23,316 bases of DNA from Gammaproteobacteria bacterium UBA2168 (GCA_002327525.1 DCWG01000008.1:16830-40145); one strand, 5' to 3'. Numbered from the stretch's first letter, positions 15,953 through 23,254 are shown. Program-made: numbers and translations. Notes: generated by a model from the letters alone, not told the origin.

Positions 15953-15976
15953 AAGACCCCCGTTGCCGGGGGTCTT
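15953..15976. terminator. Bidirectional intrinsic terminator
   Basis: AAGACCCCC at 15953-15961 pairs perfectly with GGGGGTCTT at 15968-15976 around a 6-nt loop. On the plus strand it follows the crotonase stop by 62 nt. Read leftward, the stem is followed by TTTTCTTC, a proper T-tract, so it should also end transcription of the leftward operon from the right. Confidence 0.85.
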
Positions 15977-16191
15977 ACAACTGCATGTATCACCTGTATC
16001 AAGGCACATGCTGTGAGAAACGCTACTGGTTCAAAGCCTCCAGCGCATCGATCAGAGCGGGATAGGTCTCGGCTTGATCCGCACAGTTCGTGACGAAATC
16101 CCGGGCGGGTTCTCTACCACGGCGGCCGCCTGAACTCGCTCATGGGCCACAAACGCCGCCGGGCGCGGAGCCTCCGATAGAATTCACGCGG
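15977..16191 (-). other. Intergenic stretch with a possible gene remnant
   Basis: On the minus strand from about 16170 to 16023 the sequence reads AFVAHERVQAAAVVENP. After a one-base shift near 16100 it continues DFVTNCADQAETYPALIDAL and stops at 16023-16025. It looks like the C-terminal end of a protein, but I cannot assign a family. It could be debris of the same decay event that truncated the acyl-CoA dehydrogenase next to it. Confidence 0.3.
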
Positions 16192-16512
16192 TCACGGCAG
16201 CCAACGGCGCAACACTTGCGCCACTGCTGGTATGTTCCAGTGGTCAGCGACGATACGCCCGTTGCTAATCCAGGGCTTGGTGCCGTTGATCACCCACCGG
16301 TCTTCCTTGAGTTCCGCACGGCATTCGATGCTCGTCGGGTCTGAGCCGACGTTGGGCTCGCTGATGGCCACGCAGCCGATCAGCTCCTTTGCGAGTGCGG
16401 GCGTCATCTCCTGATCGCCGTACTCATCATCGTAGGGTTGGATCTCGGTGTCGAGAAAGCGCCGTATGCTGTCGCGTACTAGGCGCTGGTCTTCGTTGAA
16501 TTCAGACTCCAT
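16192..16512 (-). pseudogene. Acyl-CoA dehydrogenase remnant with internal deletion
   Basis: The N-terminus is a good acyl-CoA dehydrogenase start (MESEFNEDQRLVRDSIRRFL, then DTEIQPYDDEYGDQEMTPAL). At residue 45 it jumps from AKELI straight into GCVAISEPNVGSDPTSIECR. That is the middle-domain signature usually found about 75-85 residues further on. It continues ELKEDRWVINGTKPWISNGR, then loses similarity (IVADHWNIPAVAQVLRRWLP) and stops after 106 residues, where an intact enzyme has about 380. Only parts of the helical and beta domains remain, without catalytic base or C-terminal FAD block. It lies 56 nt after the enoyl-CoA hydratase on the same strand, so it was probably the operon's last gene. 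Confidence 0.87.
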
Positions 16513-16568
16513 CGGAATACTCTCGCGGCTCTACGAACTCAGCCACATGTGGTGCCTGTTTTGCACGT

Positions 16569-17381
16569 TTATTGATTCTTCCAGACCGGATCGCGCTTTT
16601 CGGCGAAGGCTCGCAAGCCCTCCTGCATGTCCTCGGATTGCATGACGGGACCGGCGAACTCCATCTGGTTCTGCCAGCCGTCCTCGTCCTGCCAGTCGTA
16701 GGCGTGCTGCACGATCTGTTTGCTGGCTTTGGTAGCAAGTGGTCCGGCTTTGAGGATCTCGTTGGCGAGCTCGATGGCGCCGGTGAGTGCCTCGCCGGGC
16801 TCGGTGAGGCGGTTGACGAGGCCCAGCTCTGCCATGCGGGTGGCGGGCCATGATTTGCCTGTCAGCGCGAGTTCCATGGCCAGGTGGTAGGGGATTCGTT
16901 TAGGCAATCGGAATAGCCCGCCACCCACCGCAACCAGGGAACGTGCTGCTTCGGGAATGCCCATGTTCGCGGTGCGCGAGGCGACGATCAGGTCGCAGGA
17001 CAGACACAGTTCCAGGCCACCGGCCAGGGCGTGGCCTTCCACCGCGGCGATGACGGGTTTGTTGGGGGGCAGGGCCATGATGCCGAAGCCGCCGCGGCGT
17101 TTGGAGGTACCCATGTCGCCATGGGCGGCGGCGATCAGGTCCTGGCCGGAAGAAAACGCTTCCTGTGAGCCGGTGATAATCGCGCAGAAAAGATTGTTGT
17201 TGGCTTCAAAGTCATCGAGGGCCGCTTCCATCGCCAGCGCGGTGGCGCCGTCGAAAGCGTTGCGTCGATGCGGCCGGTCGATACGAATGAGCAGCAGATG
17301 TTCGTCGATTCGCTCGGTTTTGATGGCGTCGGTTCCCGTAGGCGCGGCCCCGGGCACGTCGGATTGGTTAGAGGTTGACAC
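16569..17381 (-). CDS. Enoyl-CoA hydratase/isomerase family protein
   Basis: The 270-residue crotonase has both catalytic glutamates: E124 in GHALAGGLELCLSCD and E144 in MGIPEAARSLVAVGG. The oxyanion block SQEAFSSGQDL (72-82) is also present. It should hydrate trans-2-enoyl-CoA to (S)-3-hydroxyacyl-CoA, the step between an acyl-CoA dehydrogenase and the adjacent SDR. The start is a GTG with GGAGG 5 nt upstream, located inside the end of the SDR gene (14-nt overlap), which indicates translational coupling. It is the fourth gene of the leftward TetR - ligase - SDR - hydratase operon. Of the crotonases in the window it looks the most conventional. Confidence 0.93.
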   Translation of the reverse strand: MSTSNQSDVPGAAPTGTDAIKTERIDEHLLLIRIDRPHRRNAFDGATALAMEAALDDFEANNNLFCAIITGSQEAFSSGQDLIAAAHGDMGTSKRRGGFGIMALPPNKPVIAAVEGHALAGGLELCLSCDLIVASRTANMGIPEAARSLVAVGGGLFRLPKRIPYHLAMELALTGKSWPATRMAELGLVNRLTEPGEALTGAIELANEILKAGPLATKASKQIVQHAYDWQDEDGWQNQMEFAGPVMQSEDMQEGLRAFAEKRDPVWKNQ

Positions 17382-18171
17382 TGAAGCCTCCGTTGACGGG
17401 ATAGGTTTGACCGGTGGTCCAGCTGGCAGCGTTGGAGGCGAGAAAGGTCACCATGGCGGCTACATCGCTGGGCTCTCCCACGCGGCGGATGATGTAGTTT
17501 GTGAGCATCCTCCTGAGCAGGTCCTCGTTGCTGGTCATCGCCTCTACCGCGGGGGTCCGCGTCGTGGCGATGGCCACGCAGTTGGAAGTGACGTTGAACC
17601 GACCGAGGCTGCGGGCGAGTGCCCGCATGAGCCCGGCAGCGCCTGCCTTTGCGGCGGAGTAGGCCTCAAGGCCCGGCTCACCGACACGCCCCGCGTCGCT
17701 GATGACCGTGATCAGTCGTCCGCCGTTTCCCGCTTCGAGCATAGCCGGGATGACGGCCCGGCAGCAGTTCAGCACCCCGTAGAGGTTGACCTGAAGGAAC
17801 GGCTCCCACTCGGCCGGATCTTTCTCCCAGAAAGGCGCACCGGTCAGGTTGAGGGGATTGGCGCCTGCGTTGCCGGCGTTGTTTACCAGCACGTCCACCG
17901 TACCGAGCTGCTCGCGGGCGGTGGTCAGCATGGCCGTGACAGCCTCGAAGCTGGTGACGTCACCTTGCAAGGCGATGGCGGTGCCGCCAGACTCATTGAT
18001 CTCACCCGCAACGGTCTCGGCGCGCTCCGCCACATAGTCGTTGACGACCACGGCCGCACCCTGGGTGGCCAGATAGTGAGCGGTCGTCGCACCAACACCC
18101 TGGCCGGCGCCGGTGACCAGCGCGACGCGAGAGCTCAGGTCGAGGAGGTTTTCTGGGGCTAACTCAGACAT
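17368..18171 (-). CDS. SDR family oxidoreductase
   Basis: The 267-residue classical short-chain dehydrogenase has the cofactor motif TGAGQGVG (20-27), NNAG (97-100) and the catalytic set S158, Y171, K175 (VISDAGRVGEPGLEAYSAAK). An acidic residue in VNDY (D45) after the second strand suggests NAD(H). The C-terminal YPVNGGFSVNL is typical of the family. With a ligase upstream and a hydratase downstream it is most likely a 3-hydroxyacyl-CoA dehydrogenase, though an alcohol dehydrogenase on the free substrate is possible. The ATG follows GGAAGAG and overlaps the ligase stop by 8 nt; the hydratase overlaps its end by 14 nt. Confidence 0.92.
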   Translation of the reverse strand: MSELAPENLLDLSSRVALVTGAGQGVGATTAHYLATQGAAVVVNDYVAERAETVAGEINESGGTAIALQGDVTSFEAVTAMLTTAREQLGTVDVLVNNAGNAGANPLNLTGAPFWEKDPAEWEPFLQVNLYGVLNCCRAVIPAMLEAGNGGRLITVISDAGRVGEPGLEAYSAAKAGAAGLMRALARSLGRFNVTSNCVAIATTRTPAVEAMTSNEDLLRRMLTNYIIRRVGEPSDVAAMVTFLASNAASWTTGQTYPVNGGFSVNL

Positions 18172-19705
18172 TGCGATCTCTTCCTTGCCAATAAGGGGTG
18201 CGGAGCTCGTTTTTGAGCACCTTGCCCGAGGGGTTTAGGGGTAGTTGGTCGACAAACTCGAACTGGCGCGGCTTCTTGAACGACGCCAGGTGGCCGTCGA
18301 GATGGGTCAGTAGATCGTCGCGGGAGAGGGTATTACCTGGTCGGGGTACGACGAAAGCCAGCACTTGCTCTCCGAAGTCGTCCTGCGGGATACCAATCAC
18401 GGCGCAGTTCTCAACGTCCGGGTGCGCAACGATCGCTTTCTCGATTTCGGTGGGATAGATATTTACGCCGCCGGCCACGATCATGTCCTGCAACCGGTCG
18501 GTGATGAAGAGATAGCCGTCTTCATCCAGATGCCCGACGTCACCGGTGCGGTAGAAGCCGTCCTTCACGGTGTCTTCGCCCAGTGGTTCCCGACCGAGGT
18601 AATGGGCCAGGACGACGGGTGTGTTCACCGCGATCTCGCCCGTGCTACCCGGCGGCAAGCGGTTCCAGTCCTCATCGACGATGGCAATCTCCACGCCTTC
18701 GTACGGCAGCCCGCTGCTGCCGGGTTTGGTCAGCTGATGTTCCGGTGCGATGTAGGTGATCATACCGGCTTCGCTGCAGCCGTAGGCTTCCCACAGCATG
18801 CCCGGCCCGAGACGGTCTACAAGCCAAGCTTTGAGAGACTGCGGCACCGGGGCGGCGCCCGCGTTGATGGCTGTCAGCGACGACAGGTCGTAACGGGCGA
18901 AAACGTCCTCCGGCAGTGCCTGGATGCGCAGCAGCATGGTGGGCACGGCGGTCCACAGCTGGATGCTGTGACGTTCTATCAATCGCAGCGCCGCCTCGGG
19001 ATCGTAGGGATCCAGCAGCACCACCGTGCCGCCGCGCGAGTAGGCGCCGCTGGCAATGGCCGGTCCTGCGCCGTGATGAACGGGTAGCGACAGCAGCACC
19101 GTCGAGGTGTCGGGGTGAGGCGGCACGCTGCCCACCGAGGCCCCATAGCGCAGCAACCGCTCTAGATCGAGTGTGGCCGGGTCAGCCGGGGGTACACCCT
19201 TGGGGTTGCCGGTGGTACCGGATGTGTAGAGCACCATGTTGATGCGCGCCGGTCCGAACCGTTCTGTAGGCTTGCCGTTGGTGAGCAGGTCTTCCAGGCG
19301 ATGTCCCGGACATCCCGGTGCCTGGCCGACGGTGATCAGGAGGCCCGGACTCTGCTCGGCCCACAAAGCGGCATCGACATCATCACAGGCCAGACCCTTG
19401 GCGTTGCTGTCCCGGATGATGTACATAGCCTCTTCGGGGGTGAGTTTCCAGTTGACGGCAACCAGCACTACGCCGAGCTTCTGCAGCGCGCGCTGGACGA
19501 TGAACCATGGCAAGTCGAGGCGAAAACGCATACCGATGCGGTCGCCGGGTGTCAGGCCTAACGCTGACAGGGCATCGGCGACTCTATTCGCCTGGTCGTT
19601 CCACTCCCGATAGGTGAGCGAACGGTCGTCCTTGATTACTGCGACGGCCTTTGGGTTCTCGGTTGCCCAGAACTCGGGTGATCCAGTCTCTGCGGTGTCC
19701 AACAT
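18164..19705 (-). CDS. AMP-forming acyl-CoA synthetase (ligase)
   Basis: The 513-residue ANL-superfamily enzyme activates a carboxylic acid with ATP to an acyl-adenylate and then to the CoA thioester. Motifs in order are the phosphate loop YTSGTTGNPKGV (160-171), AYGCSEAG, DGFYRTGDVGHLDEDGYLFI, GVNIYPTEIEKAI and the C-terminal NPSGKVLKNELR with catalytic K495. Length and motifs fit fatty or aryl acyl-CoA ligases; the binding pocket gives no clear substrate. The ATG has AGGAG at 7 nt. It starts 15 nt after the TetR stop and overlaps the SDR start, so it is the first enzyme of the operon and presumably the pathway's entry step. Confidence 0.94.
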   Translation of the reverse strand: MLDTAETGSPEFWATENPKAVAVIKDDRSLTYREWNDQANRVADALSALGLTPGDRIGMRFRLDLPWFIVQRALQKLGVVLVAVNWKLTPEEAMYIIRDSNAKGLACDDVDAALWAEQSPGLLITVGQAPGCPGHRLEDLLTNGKPTERFGPARINMVLYTSGTTGNPKGVPPADPATLDLERLLRYGASVGSVPPHPDTSTVLLSLPVHHGAGPAIASGAYSRGGTVVLLDPYDPEAALRLIERHSIQLWTAVPTMLLRIQALPEDVFARYDLSSLTAINAGAAPVPQSLKAWLVDRLGPGMLWEAYGCSEAGMITYIAPEHQLTKPGSSGLPYEGVEIAIVDEDWNRLPPGSTGEIAVNTPVVLAHYLGREPLGEDTVKDGFYRTGDVGHLDEDGYLFITDRLQDMIVAGGVNIYPTEIEKAIVAHPDVENCAVIGIPQDDFGEQVLAFVVPRPGNTLSRDDLLTHLDGHLASFKKPRQFEFVDQLPLNPSGKVLKNELRTPYWQGRDRNV

Positions 19706-19720
19706 CGCGCCACTCCTGTG

Positions 19721-20344
19721 TTAGTGGCGAGAGGCGCATGCCGTGCGGATCAGGCTGCGTGTCTGCGCGCGCAGTTTGCTGCTTTCTACTGCGCCTGGTG
19801 CGGTCAGCAACTGTGTCGCGACGCCACGCATTAGCCCGAGCAGCAACAGGGCAAATGGCCTGGCGGCAATCTGCTTCGAGATCGAACCATCGCGTTGGCC
19901 TTTTCTTACCCAACCGACGATGGTGTCTCGAGAACGATCGTCGGCCTCGGCGAAGATGTTGTGCGCGGATTCATTCAGCGACTCCCCCCACATCACGTGA
20001 AAGGCCCGGGTCTGGCGAGAGGGTGATTCACAGACTTTGAGGTATTCATCGGCGAGGGTCAGCACACCGTGCAACCCGGTGTCCGCCTCGAAACCTTCCA
20101 AGGTTTCGGAGCAAGCGGCCTGGGCGTGTTCGGCTAGACGCATGATGAGGGCGTCTTTGGTGCCGAAATGGTGATTGACCAGCCCCCGGCTGTAGCCCGC
20201 GCGCTCGCCGATCTGCGCGAGTGACGTCTGCACCACACCGCGTTCTGCGAAAAGCTCTGCGGCGGCGTCGAGCAGAGCATACTCGGCCTCGGTGCGTCGC
20301 TGGAGCTGAGTACGTCTGGATGCAACTTTGGTCTGGACATTCAT
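19721..20344 (-). CDS. TetR family transcriptional regulator
   Basis: The 207-residue protein has an N-terminal TetR DNA-binding domain: AEYALLDAAAELFAERGVVQ, then the helix-turn-helix SLAQIGERAGYSRGLVNHHF at 41-60 and GTKDALI. A divergent C-terminal ligand-binding domain of about 130 residues follows. As the first gene of the leftward operon and next to a divergent enzyme pair, it probably represses both transcripts and is released by a pathway acyl-CoA or free acid, the usual mode for TetR proteins in CoA catabolism. The palindrome at 20367-20384 is the obvious candidate site. The start is an ATG at 20344; no strong ribosome site is seen. Confidence 0.92.
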   Translation of the reverse strand: MNVQTKVASRRTQLQRRTEAEYALLDAAAELFAERGVVQTSLAQIGERAGYSRGLVNHHFGTKDALIMRLAEHAQAACSETLEGFEADTGLHGVLTLADEYLKVCESPSRQTRAFHVMWGESLNESAHNIFAEADDRSRDTIVGWVRKGQRDGSISKQIAARPFALLLLGLMRGVATQLLTAPGAVESSKLRAQTRSLIRTACASRH

Positions 20345-20366
20345 GCACGCACCCTAATACACTTAC

Positions 20367-20384
20367 TTGCTAAGCGTCAAGCAA
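20367..20384. promoter_or_regulatory. Candidate TetR operator in divergent promoter region
   Basis: TTGCT-N8-AGCAA is a perfect inverted repeat of 18 bp in the 58-bp gap between the TetR gene and the DUF35 gene. Position, length and symmetry fit a TetR-family dimer site that would cover both divergent promoters. The assignment is inferred from location, not from a known consensus. Confidence 0.5.
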
Positions 20385-20402
20385 TTATCAGAGAGGAACT
20401 GC

Positions 20403-20810
20403 ATGACCAAGGTGGCCGCACAACCCGGGCTCTACGATCCGGACGAACCCACACCGGTGCTGACGGGCACACGCTGTGATGAATGTGATTCCACGTTTTT
20501 TCCTCCTTTTGGCATCGGCTGTGAGGTGTGCGGCAACGAGGCAATCCACACGGTTGCAATCGAAGCTGCGGGCGTGCTGCACTCGGTGGCAACCGTCCAC
20601 CGGCATGCGGGCCAGGACATCGAGGCGCCTTTTACGGTGGCAGAGGTGGCGCTGGACGAGGGGCCTCTCATACGCGCGCTCATGACCGAGCACGCGGAGT
20701 TCGAAGCCATCGGCCAGCGTGTGCGTGCCGAGTGGTTCGCAGTGCGCACAGACGAGGAGGGCAACAAGGTGGTGGAGCCCCGGTTTACGCTCGTAGGGGA
20801 TACATCATGA
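20403..20810 (+). CDS. DUF35 / Zn-ribbon OB-fold acyl-CoA-associated protein
   Basis: The 135-residue protein has the rubredoxin-like zinc ribbon C25-x2-C28 and C40-x2-C43 (CDECDSTFFPPFGIGCEVCG). It is followed by an OB-fold with the usual VLHSVATVHRHAGQDIEAPF and LDEGPLIRALM strands. DUF35 proteins bind and align thiolase-family partners and their CoA substrates, for example the DUF35 part of ChsH2 with the aldolase Ltp2, or archaeal thiolase/HMG-CoA synthase complexes. The ATG at 20403 follows GAGAGGAAC. Its stop overlaps the start of the thiolase-family gene (ATGA), so the two are translationally coupled and almost certainly form a complex. This is the first gene of the rightward transcript facing TetR. 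Confidence 0.93.
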   Translation: MTKVAAQPGLYDPDEPTPVLTGTRCDECDSTFFPPFGIGCEVCGNEAIHTVAIEAAGVLHSVATVHRHAGQDIEAPFTVAEVALDEGPLIRALMTEHAEFEAIGQRVRAEWFAVRTDEEGNKVVEPRFTLVGDTS

Positions 20811-21955
20811 GCCGGACGCTCGCGGATCTTCGCCCGGTATCGGTGGTGGGTGTTGGCCTGCACCGGTATCAGCGCCCCAGCGATACACCGTACACGGCAC
20901 TGGGTGTGCACGCGGTACGCGAAGCGCTGGCCGATGCAGGACTTGCGTGGCAACAAATCGAGTCGGCCTACACGGGTACGGCCACCACGGCTACGGGCAT
21001 GTCACGGCTGATGTATCGCCATCTTGGCGCATCGGGCATTCCCATGGCGCAGGTGGAAAATGCCTCGGCGTCGGGCTCCACGGCCTTTCGCCAGGCGTGT
21101 ATCGAGGTTGCCTCGGGGCTGGTGGATGTGGCGATTGCAGTGGGGGTCGACAAACCGCTGGGCGCTAACATGCCGCAGCGCGCGGCGGGCCTGCGCGATC
21201 TGGGTGGTAACCGGATCGCGCCGTTCACTCATTTTGCGCTGCTCGCCAACCGCTACATCCATGACAATGGTGCAACGCCCGAGCAGTTTGCGCAGGTGGC
21301 AGTGAAAAACAGCAGAAACGGCGCGCTCAATCCCAACGCCCAGCGGCAGAAGGAGCGCACCCTGGAAGAAGTGCTCGCACCACCGCAGATCAGCGGCCCT
21401 CTGACGCGGTTGCAGTGCTGCCCGGTGGGCGAAGGCGCGGCCGCGGCGATTGTGGCTTCGGACGAGGCCATTGCGAGGCTCGGACTGGATCGTTCTCGCG
21501 CGGTAAGCGTGCTCTCATCGGCCGCGCGCTCGGAGACGGTGTACAAGGACGAGAATTTCGATGCCGCGTTGACGAAGATCACCACAGGGGCCGCGCTCAG
21601 TGATGCGGGCGTGACGCCGGATCAGCTGGATGTGGTGGAACTACACGATGCCTTTACGGTCGAGGAGCTACTCTATATCGAGGCCATGGGAATCGCGGAA
21701 GCGGGTACGGCGGCCGCGCAGCTTGCCGAAGGCCAGTTCGACATCGGCGGGCGCGTGGCGGTGAGCAGTTCCGGAGGGCTCTTGTCCATGGGGCACCCCA
21801 TCGGGCCGACGGGTGTTGGACAGATCTGCGAGATCACTACCCAGCTCCGCGGCGAGGCGGGTGAACGGCAGCACCACGGAGCCAGTATCGGGCTTGCGCA
21901 CATGGTGGGCGTTGGGGCGGTGTGTGTGGTGCATGTGTTGGGTACCGTCCCCTGA
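20807..21955 (+). CDS. SCP2-type thiolase-family protein with Ser replacing the nucleophile Cys
   Basis: The 382-residue protein is a full-length SCP2-thiolase-like enzyme with VSVVGVGLHRYQRPSDTPYT at the N-terminus. VELHDAFTVEELLYIEAMG and SSSGGLLSMGHPIGPTGVGQ near the C-terminus supply both histidine-bearing motifs. The elbow, normally E-N-A-C-A-S-G-S, reads VENASASGSTAF. The nucleophile cysteine is Ser87 (codon TCG, two substitutions from a Cys codon, so not a single read error). Together with its coupled DUF35 partner this resembles Ltp2-like retro-aldolases, which cleave a 3-hydroxy side-chain CoA without forming an acyl-cysteine. A degenerate thiolase is the alternative. The ATG at 20807 follows AGGGGA and overlaps the DUF35 stop by 4 nt. 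Confidence 0.9.
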   Translation: MSRTLADLRPVSVVGVGLHRYQRPSDTPYTALGVHAVREALADAGLAWQQIESAYTGTATTATGMSRLMYRHLGASGIPMAQVENASASGSTAFRQACIEVASGLVDVAIAVGVDKPLGANMPQRAAGLRDLGGNRIAPFTHFALLANRYIHDNGATPEQFAQVAVKNSRNGALNPNAQRQKERTLEEVLAPPQISGPLTRLQCCPVGEGAAAAIVASDEAIARLGLDRSRAVSVLSSAARSETVYKDENFDAALTKITTGAALSDAGVTPDQLDVVELHDAFTVEELLYIEAMGIAEAGTAAAQLAEGQFDIGGRVAVSSSGGLLSMGHPIGPTGVGQICEITTQLRGEAGERQHHGASIGLAHMVGVGAVCVVHVLGTVP

Positions 21956-22110
21956 ATGGCACGAGCTGGCACGGATAGTAGTCAGGCTGCGGCGACCCGA
22001 CCACTGTCGCGGCCTAAAGCAAGTGAAGTAAGCGTTAACACGGCGCGGGATGCTCGATATGAATCGAATCCGGATGGTATTCTGGAGGCCCTCGCTGAGC
22101 GGAGTTTTGC

Positions 22111-22524
22111 ATGAAGATTGTTCTGCGCTGTGCGTGCTGTGCATTGCTACTGATGACCACTTCGGTATCGAGCGCCTCCAAAGACGAGTTGGCCGCCGAG
22201 ATTTCTAACTGCGCATTTACCGACCCTCCCATGTTCCTCGATCCAACCTCGACCAGCCAGGAGGAGATGGCTCAGCTGGCCGACCACATGCAGGGCTACG
22301 TCCAGCACATGCAAGGCGCCCTCACCTGCCTCACCGACAAGGAGACGCGTTTCAGGGATCAGATGAATAAAGAGCAACGCCTCGCAGTCGCCGCCATCTA
22401 CAACAATGGTGTTGAACAGTTGAACTACGTCGTGGAGGAATACAACCGGTTGGTGCGGGCATTCAATAGGGAGAGCCGGGGATACGATCCGCTGACCCGG
22501 CCGAATCTGCGCGAACATCGTTAG
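22111..22524 (+). CDS. Small exported hypothetical protein
   Basis: I do not recognise this 137-residue product. It has a signal peptide (MKIVLRCACCALLLMTTSVS, cleavage probably near SSA at about 23). The mature part is mostly helical with two cysteines, C34 and C73, that could form one disulfide. Residues 50-115 (EEMAQLADHMQGYVQHM, then EQLNYVVEEYNRLVRAF) look amphipathic and coiled-coil-like. No lipobox is evident despite the cysteines in the signal sequence. The ATG follows GCGGAG. It is preceded by a 155-bp gap after the thiolase-family gene and is probably an independent unit. It is likely a periplasmic protein of unknown role. Confidence 0.7.
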   Translation: MKIVLRCACCALLLMTTSVSSASKDELAAEISNCAFTDPPMFLDPTSTSQEEMAQLADHMQGYVQHMQGALTCLTDKETRFRDQMNKEQRLAVAAIYNNGVEQLNYVVEEYNRLVRAFNRESRGYDPLTRPNLREHR

Positions 22525-22883
22525 TCGTAACAACAAAGTACTAGCCACGAGGTTGTGCCGGGGTGGGGTTGGTCGCGGAGTCTGCGGATGAATACGATCA
22601 CAGGCTTGGCGGAGGGCGGACAAGTGTAGCCGGCCTCTTTTCGTCCAAGCCGGCAACTGATCGCTAGCGCAAACGTAAGCTTTCCCTATAAAGAGACAGG
22701 CTAAAACGAATAGAAGATATAGACACCCCGTTCCTTGACGCGAGGGTTATCCATCGAAAGATGGAATGTAGAGTAGGTGAGTCCATTAAAGTTTGTCGAC
22801 TTGCGTAAGCGTGGATTACTTACGACGCTGAATTCGAGGAGCAAAAGCGAAAACCACTCAGTGACTGACGGCGAAAAGCAGAA
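22525..22883. other. Hairpin-rich, AT-richer intergenic leader
   Basis: This 359-bp stretch has no gene. It holds a GCCGGC/GCCGGC hairpin at 22629-22654. A perfect 6-bp stem with a GAAA tetraloop lies at 22750-22765 (TCCATC/GATGGA). A CGTAAG/CTTACG stem with a 9-nt loop lies at 22804-22824. Base composition turns visibly AT-richer from about 22660. It may be a structured 5' leader of the DUF2628 gene; no known RNA family is recognised. Confidence 0.4.
22629..22654 (+). terminator. Weak terminator-like hairpin
   Basis: Two GCCGGC hexamers (22629-22634 and 22649-22654) can pair around a 14-nt loop, about 105 nt after the small exported protein gene. There is no T-run, so termination is uncertain. 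Confidence 0.25.
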
Positions 22884-23254
22884 ATGATGAGAACATTTGA
22901 CGTTTATAAAAACCCTGCGCTAGGTTACCAGGCAGTGAAACAAGGTTTTGGTTGGCCGGCGTTCTTTTGTACTGTGATTTGGGCGTTTGCAAAAAAATGT
23001 GGGGGCTTGGTTTTGCATTCCTAGGAGTAATCTTTCTGCTTACCCTTATAGAAATAGTATTCGAACAAGAAGGAAGCGAAGGCGGGGTATTGATAGTGCT
23101 TCTTGTACAACTTGCGTTCTATATCGTTGTTGGCGTAAGGGGTAATGATTGGAGGCGGGGTAATCTTCAGAGTCGTGGCTTCGATAAATTGGGCACTGTT
23201 CTAGCTAAAACACCCGACGCTGCTATTGGAGAAGTTGCTAAGCAAAGTGGCTAG
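22884..23254 (+). pseudogene. DUF2628 family small membrane protein, frame interrupted at A7
   Basis: Two frames together encode one DUF2628 protein. From ATG 22884 (or 22887) the first reads MRTFDVYKNPALGYQAVKQG, FGWPAFFCTVIWAFAKK and then stops. The -1 frame continues MWGLGFAFLGVIFLLTLIEI and LIVLLVQLAFYIVVGVRGND, with the family-typical WRRGNLQSRGFDKLGTVLAK, and stops at 23254. The switch is at the seven-A run 22991-22997, which in the zero frame is exactly A AAA AAA. One added A, or a -1 ribosomal slip, gives a 123-residue protein with the normal family length and two to three membrane segments. Except for this point nothing is degenerate, so a homopolymer read error or programmed slippage is as likely as true inactivation. 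The ribosome site is weak. Function of the family is unknown. Confidence 0.8.

Noticed and set aside
16957..18162. A 401-codon rightward open frame opposite the SDR and enoyl-CoA hydratase
   Set aside because: Both leftward genes have full catalytic motifs and coupled starts; the antisense frame has a low-complexity, unrecognisable translation.
22525..22883. Integron attC or transposon end near the AT-rich boundary
   Set aside because: No matched core sites, no terminal inverted repeats with target duplication and no integrase or transposase gene in the window.
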